From: Echinometra lucunter
Taxonomy: Eukaryota; Echinodermata; Echinoidea; Camarodonta; Echinometridae
Assembly (NCBI GenBank): GCA_029962745.1
Contig: CM057152.1
Location: 20,221,324-20,285,323, forward strand
Direction of reading: 5' to 3'
DNA: 64,000 nucleotides
A program made the translations under genes and the position numbers. Within the stretch, counting starts at the first letter, position 1. The number at the start of each line of letters is the position of its first letter. The notes beneath the pieces were generated by a model. It was not told the origin of the DNA, searched no databases, and was given only the letters and a program-made list of their open reading frames with translations. Positions 60,072-64,000 of the stretch are shown one piece after another.

Positions 60072-63042
60072 TATTATTATTATTATTTACAAGACATCTT
60101 GAGCAAATTCATGACAAAAATGAAAGTTGAAGTACATGTCCTTACCACGTCTTCTGTTTTTGTCTTGGCTTCATTCCCAATGATTTCCAAATTAGTTTTC
60201 CATGTCATATTCCATGAACTCCACTGAAATACATGCGCGCAGTAATATGCAAATTTCCTCGCACTCGATCGCGCATTTAAACCAAGTTTGATTGTTTGCG
60301 CATGCTTAAAATTTCTTGTACGCGAAAAAAACGTGTGGTATAGGAAATATGGGACTGGCTTTCTGATTGATATGGACTTTTCTCTAAATCGAGTCGATAT
60401 GATTTAAAAATAGACCTGCTCAGATGTCTTGTACAGATAATAATCACGAATATTACATTACAGTAGATATCGGGACTTACGGCTCCATGGTGCGCCCCCA
60501 ACAAAAAATAGGGGGTGGGGTGGTGGGGGAGCTTTTAAGCGGTTAGAAAAGCTTATACGTCGTTAAAGCAGTATCGTGCCCACTTCAGGGGTACCTGTTC
60601 ACAGAAGACACATTCGCACACGCACTCCCTTCCCCGCACACACACCTTTCTCGTGCAGAAGGTGTGTGGCTTTTAGCATCGGGGGAGGGGTTATAATTAC
60701 CCTTTAGATTAAAACTGCCGTCGGGAAGGGGAGCTTTATCCTTTTTTGAAAAAAAAAGCTTTAGCCTTAAAACAATAATGTTTTTCTGTAGATTATTAAA
60801 GCGATTCCATTTTGCAAAATTCCTCCAGCGTCGAAGACATGCATAGAGTGATATCTCGCTAGGTGTGTACATACATTGCTTTCCCTCCTCTCCCCCAGAA
60901 CAATCCACTACATTAGAAAAACTTGAATGTTGTTTTTTTTTCTTAAAAAAATGAGGATGCTTAAAATGTCTAAATTTACACCTCAACATCTAATCAGATA
61001 TTTACTCACTTGCAAATAACTCATAATGAATCATTCATTCGTCATTTTTAATTACTCTTTTTAACATTTTTTTTTTTTTTTTTTTTTGGATTTAGCGTAA
61101 TTGTCTCGACCTGGCCCAATCAAACAGTCATTCTCCGACATGAATGTGAAGTACAGATATCACTACTCCGATATTCAGAGTACAGCAAACGCCAAAATTA
61201 TCTTGAATTTCCAAGAAAATGTTTACTTCAAACGTATTTTTCTCCTTGAAAGCTGCAATCACTTTAGATGTTATCATTAACATGGTTTCTAGTATGGTTT
61301 GTGCATTCCTCCATTTTGCGCACGGATTTAGCGGCAGCAAGGCATCTGCCTGAAGGGTCGTGCACAACATAGATATTCATTGCTGGCTGTGTGAACATTC
61401 CTTTATGTATAGAAGCGGTAGAGGATGTCGTCAGGTTAAGCCAGGCTTAATTGGCATGACCAAGATTCTATCAGACTCTCTTCATCTTAGCCAATTCGTC
61501 ACGCTGTACTGCCCGCATCGGAGATCGCACAAGCCGGTCAATCAAGCGAGACATACCAGGCTTGCTCAAGGGCATCGGGAAATCGCCAGCAATAAGATTT
61601 ATAAAAAATGATAGCATCCAATACACTACTTCCAAATATTGCATTTTGTATCAATACGACTTTGTTTTTGTTCATAATGCATCAGTGTTCCATTTCCAAT
61701 TTATCGCATTTAAGAGCGAACGTTTGAATCGATGATATTAAAAGTGCGACACTCCTCTCCCGCCAATCGTCCTGACGAAGCAGACAGCAGCGTGGCACAG
61801 TAGTGAGTCCACTCATAAATCTTTGTTTAGCGCTTCACCAACGAGGGCATGAGCAAACAAAATCGTGATAATCTGAAGTCCGAGACACTAATAGCGGGAA
61901 AAGATTGTCACGTCGTCTGCATTTAGACTTTTCTCAAACAAAAAGCCTTTTCTGACTGGTGTCTTAATGATTAATTCCGATATGACAACATACTTGGCTG
62001 CAGATGTGTAATATGACGAAAATGATCAAGTTCAATTTTTCTCTTACCGGTAATCATATGCATTTTAAAACCCAGGAAAACAATATCTTTCCAAGAAGTG
62101 AAAAGATCATCGAGCGATAGTTTTTATCATTTTATTATTTTTTTAAAACTAAGAATTAGAGTTAGGTGACTGGCAGATGCCCCAAACAATGATCTCTGCT
62201 TTAACTATTACCCAGGTTATCTGTGTGCTGCTTTTTTTTTCTCACTGTTTGAGTAATGATTCCGCATAAATATTTCAGCCTACAATATTATGCACATGAC
62301 TGGATGAATGTCACGTGCACTGGCTACTCAACACTGTCCCGTTTAGATGATGGGCAACATTATCATGAACTCAGATTCCTCTTTATGGATCTACAAATGC
62401 GGCGATGTGCAATATAGTAAATTAGATTAGAACACGTAGGCGTATATACGGGGACTGGAAAACGATTTTCCACCGTATCAATTATGGGAACGCCCCCTCC
62501 AAGATGGATTCTTTCTTCAGGGTTCTCTCCAGCATCTGTTGGTGTACTGAGGTGTTTTTTGATGGGATTCAGTATGACATGAAACTCTTTATGACAGACC
62601 GGGGACAGTTCCAGAGGGCAGGGATGCAGAGAAGGGCAATATTACTCTGAAAGAAAGAAAGAGAGGAAGAGATAAAGGGAGGGAAAGAGTGTGCTTCCTT
62701 CAAAGGTCATTATAAATCCATGTTATATTAAAGGTCCTTAATCGTAATCATATCACCTAGTTGAAAATATCAAACATAAAGCTTAGTATTCGGCGATGTT
62801 ATGTTATTTACGATTACCAATTAAAACTTAAAATTGCTTTTGAAACTCTCTCCTCACTGTTTAAGTGTAAACATTAATCCTATTGCATAATTGACTGGAT
62901 CTAACATGCCCATTAGGTCGCTTCCAGCCAACTAAATCTTGCGTGTCGACTGTTTTCTTGCGAAATTGCTTTGTCCTGTTTGCCAGAATCTTTTGATGAT
63001 ATTCCCTGGGAACCCATTTGGTAGAAACACAGGTCAAGATCT
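60072..63042. other. non-coding, no supported gene
   Basis: Contains a T tract at 61068-61087 and GA-rich sequence near 62650. The 83-codon frame at 61360-61611 and 134-codon minus frame at 60585-60989 have no recognised domain. No splice-bounded coding segment was identified. Confidence 0.5.
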
Positions 63043-63202
63043 GGGGAGCGTTTCATGAAAGGACTTGTCGGATGTTTTATCCGACAAAGTCTGTTTTATC
63101 CAACAGTTGCCATAGTAACACTGCTTCTCAGCCAATCAAAATCAAGGAAAGATGTCAGATCTGACAACTTGTCAGACAACAAATGTTGATAAAACGCTCC
63201 CC
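63043..63202. mobile_element. MITE with GGGGAGCGTTTCATGAAA ends
   Basis: A 160-bp element bounded by GGGGAGCGTTTCATGAAA and TTGATAAAACGCTCCCC. The centre carries CTTCTCAGCCAATCAAAATC then AAGGA, the same core region as at 7044-7195. Confidence 0.82.
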
Positions 63203-63289
63203 TGAGTGTTCAGTAGACAATATCAACCGAACGATTATATCAAACGAAGTTAAACGATTTTTAGAGGGTTCAGACTTTCAGTTCTTGTT

Positions 63290-63340
63290 TTGTGTGTGTG
63301 TGTGTGTGTGGGTGTGGGTGTGGGTGTGGGTGTGTGTGTA
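63290..63340 (+). repeat. (GT)n with GTGTGG variants
   Basis: GT run followed by GGGTGT units. Confidence 0.9.
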
Positions 63341-63515
63341 AGCATGCGTGAACCTCATGCTGTTGGCCACATAGCTTAATATCATGGCCCTTGTAGGCAC
63401 ATTATTACAGTCCCTCTAAAATCATTCCGTAGCGCCTAAGTGACCAGCAAAATATCCTTAAACCATGACCATAGGGGAAATAGATCCACCTTGCCAAATA
63501 TTTATCGCTAGATTA

Positions 63516-63749
63516 GGGGCGTCAATCTGTTTTAAATGTTTGGGGAGACATTCTCAAAAAAAGTCCTCAGCTTTTTTTCTGAGGGTGGTGGACAATTTTT
63601 TTTTGGGGGGGGGGGGGCACACACACCAAAAAATTGCTGACAAGCAAGAAAAAAAAGGGTCCTCAGCTTAAACACCCTGTTAAAGTTTGAAGGGGTACAC
63701 CCTATTGTGCCCCCAGCCTTAAAAAGTTTGTGGGGGATTTGTCCCATGG
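63516..63749 (+). mobile_element. GGGGCGTCAA element, copy 2 with 8-bp target duplication
   Basis: It begins GGGGCGTCAATCTG and ends TTTGTCCCATGG. The interior repeats GTCCTCAGC twice and shares CACCAAAAAATTGCTGACAAG, a G tract and ACCCTATTGTG with the copy at 43331-43596. CTAGATTA (63508-63515) and CTAGATTC (63750-63757) match at 7 of 8 positions, a strong target-site duplication of hAT length. Confidence 0.85.
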
Positions 63750-63757
63750 CTAGATTC

Positions 63758-64000
63758 TTAATAAGTATAAAGGTGGTTTTGTAGAAGGTAGTCTACGTGG
63801 AACAGGAATAGCTTACTTCACACATGGAAGGGGAAGGGGCTATATGCAAGTGACATCTCTGGAAAGATGAGATTAATTACAAGCCTTTACTTGGAAGTCC
63901 CCTTAGAAATATCCTGGTTTCATTCCCTGTGTCATTCAGCTTTCTTACAAAGCTATTTGGGATATCGTTAAACGATGTCTACTCCCCGATCGTCTCGTAA
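63758..64000. other. non-coding tail of the window
   Basis: Nothing recognised. Confidence 0.6.

Overview
The window is typical metazoan, largely non-coding DNA. It is AT-rich by eye and full of microsatellites, G/C homopolymer tracts, miniature inverted-repeat elements (MITEs), nested insertions and SINE fragments. No open frame looks like an intact multi-domain protein, and there is no operon-like layout, rRNA or CRISPR array. Frequent 'aggcctac' words, elements ending in 'GGGGCCCCGTTTCATA', 'GGCGTAAATCC' elements and a SINE tail near 14.2-14.5 kb point to a marine deuterostome, most likely a sea urchin. That identification is inference from repeat style, not from a gene.

The one segment I would defend as coding is at 47276-47467: 192 bp, exactly 64 codons, between a strong acceptor (pyrimidine tract plus ACAG) and a consensus donor (GTAAGT), open in a single frame, and much richer in GC and CpG than its surroundings. 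It reads as a secreted or extracellular N-terminal segment (basic RLRRR site, acidic Tyr-rich stretch, NCT glycosylation sequon). An in-frame upstream ATG gives a rival model with a signal peptide. Three short ORFs next to YY1/E2F-type motifs (23.1 kb, 42.4 kb, 42.6 kb) and an 83-codon frame at 46.2 kb are listed at low confidence. The window is probably intronic or intergenic sequence around one large gene.

Layout: 1-7.0 kb, non-coding with CRE-like sites, a (GAA)n tract at 3.7 kb and a promoter-like cluster at 4.3 kb. 7.0-11.4 kb, a GGGCCCC-type MITE, a truncated hAT-like element, a 'GGTTC' element and the first 'GGTGCAA' element. 14.2 kb, a SINE. 16-20.4 kb, a polypurine block with a 135-bp minisatellite and two further GGTGCAA elements, the second split by a hAT-like insertion. 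26.3 kb, a palindromic CACTA-ended MITE. 28-29 kb, microsatellites and a 65-bp duplication. 31 kb, a fourth GGTGCAA element and a cruciform MITE. 34.5 kb, another MITE. 39.3-40.6 kb, a 292-bp tandem duplication with an inverted relative. 43.3-44.5 kb, a 'GGGGCGTCAA' element and a Tc1/mariner-like element split by a MITE. 47.3 kb, the exon. 52 kb, a tRNA-derived SINE with intact pol III boxes. 53.8-54.7 kb, a MITE and a hAT-like copy. 57.2-60.1 kb, a MITE and then a 2.4-kb TIR element with internal repeat modules and its own nested insertion. 63-63.8 kb, a MITE and a second GGGGCGTCAA element with an 8-bp target-site duplication.

None of the mobile elements carries a recognisable transposase or reverse transcriptase, so all look non-autonomous. 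The most interesting content is the group of TIR families built from iterated short inverted words (GGTGCAA/TTGCACC, GGTTC/GAACC), the 2.4-kb element, and the nested insertions that give a relative chronology.
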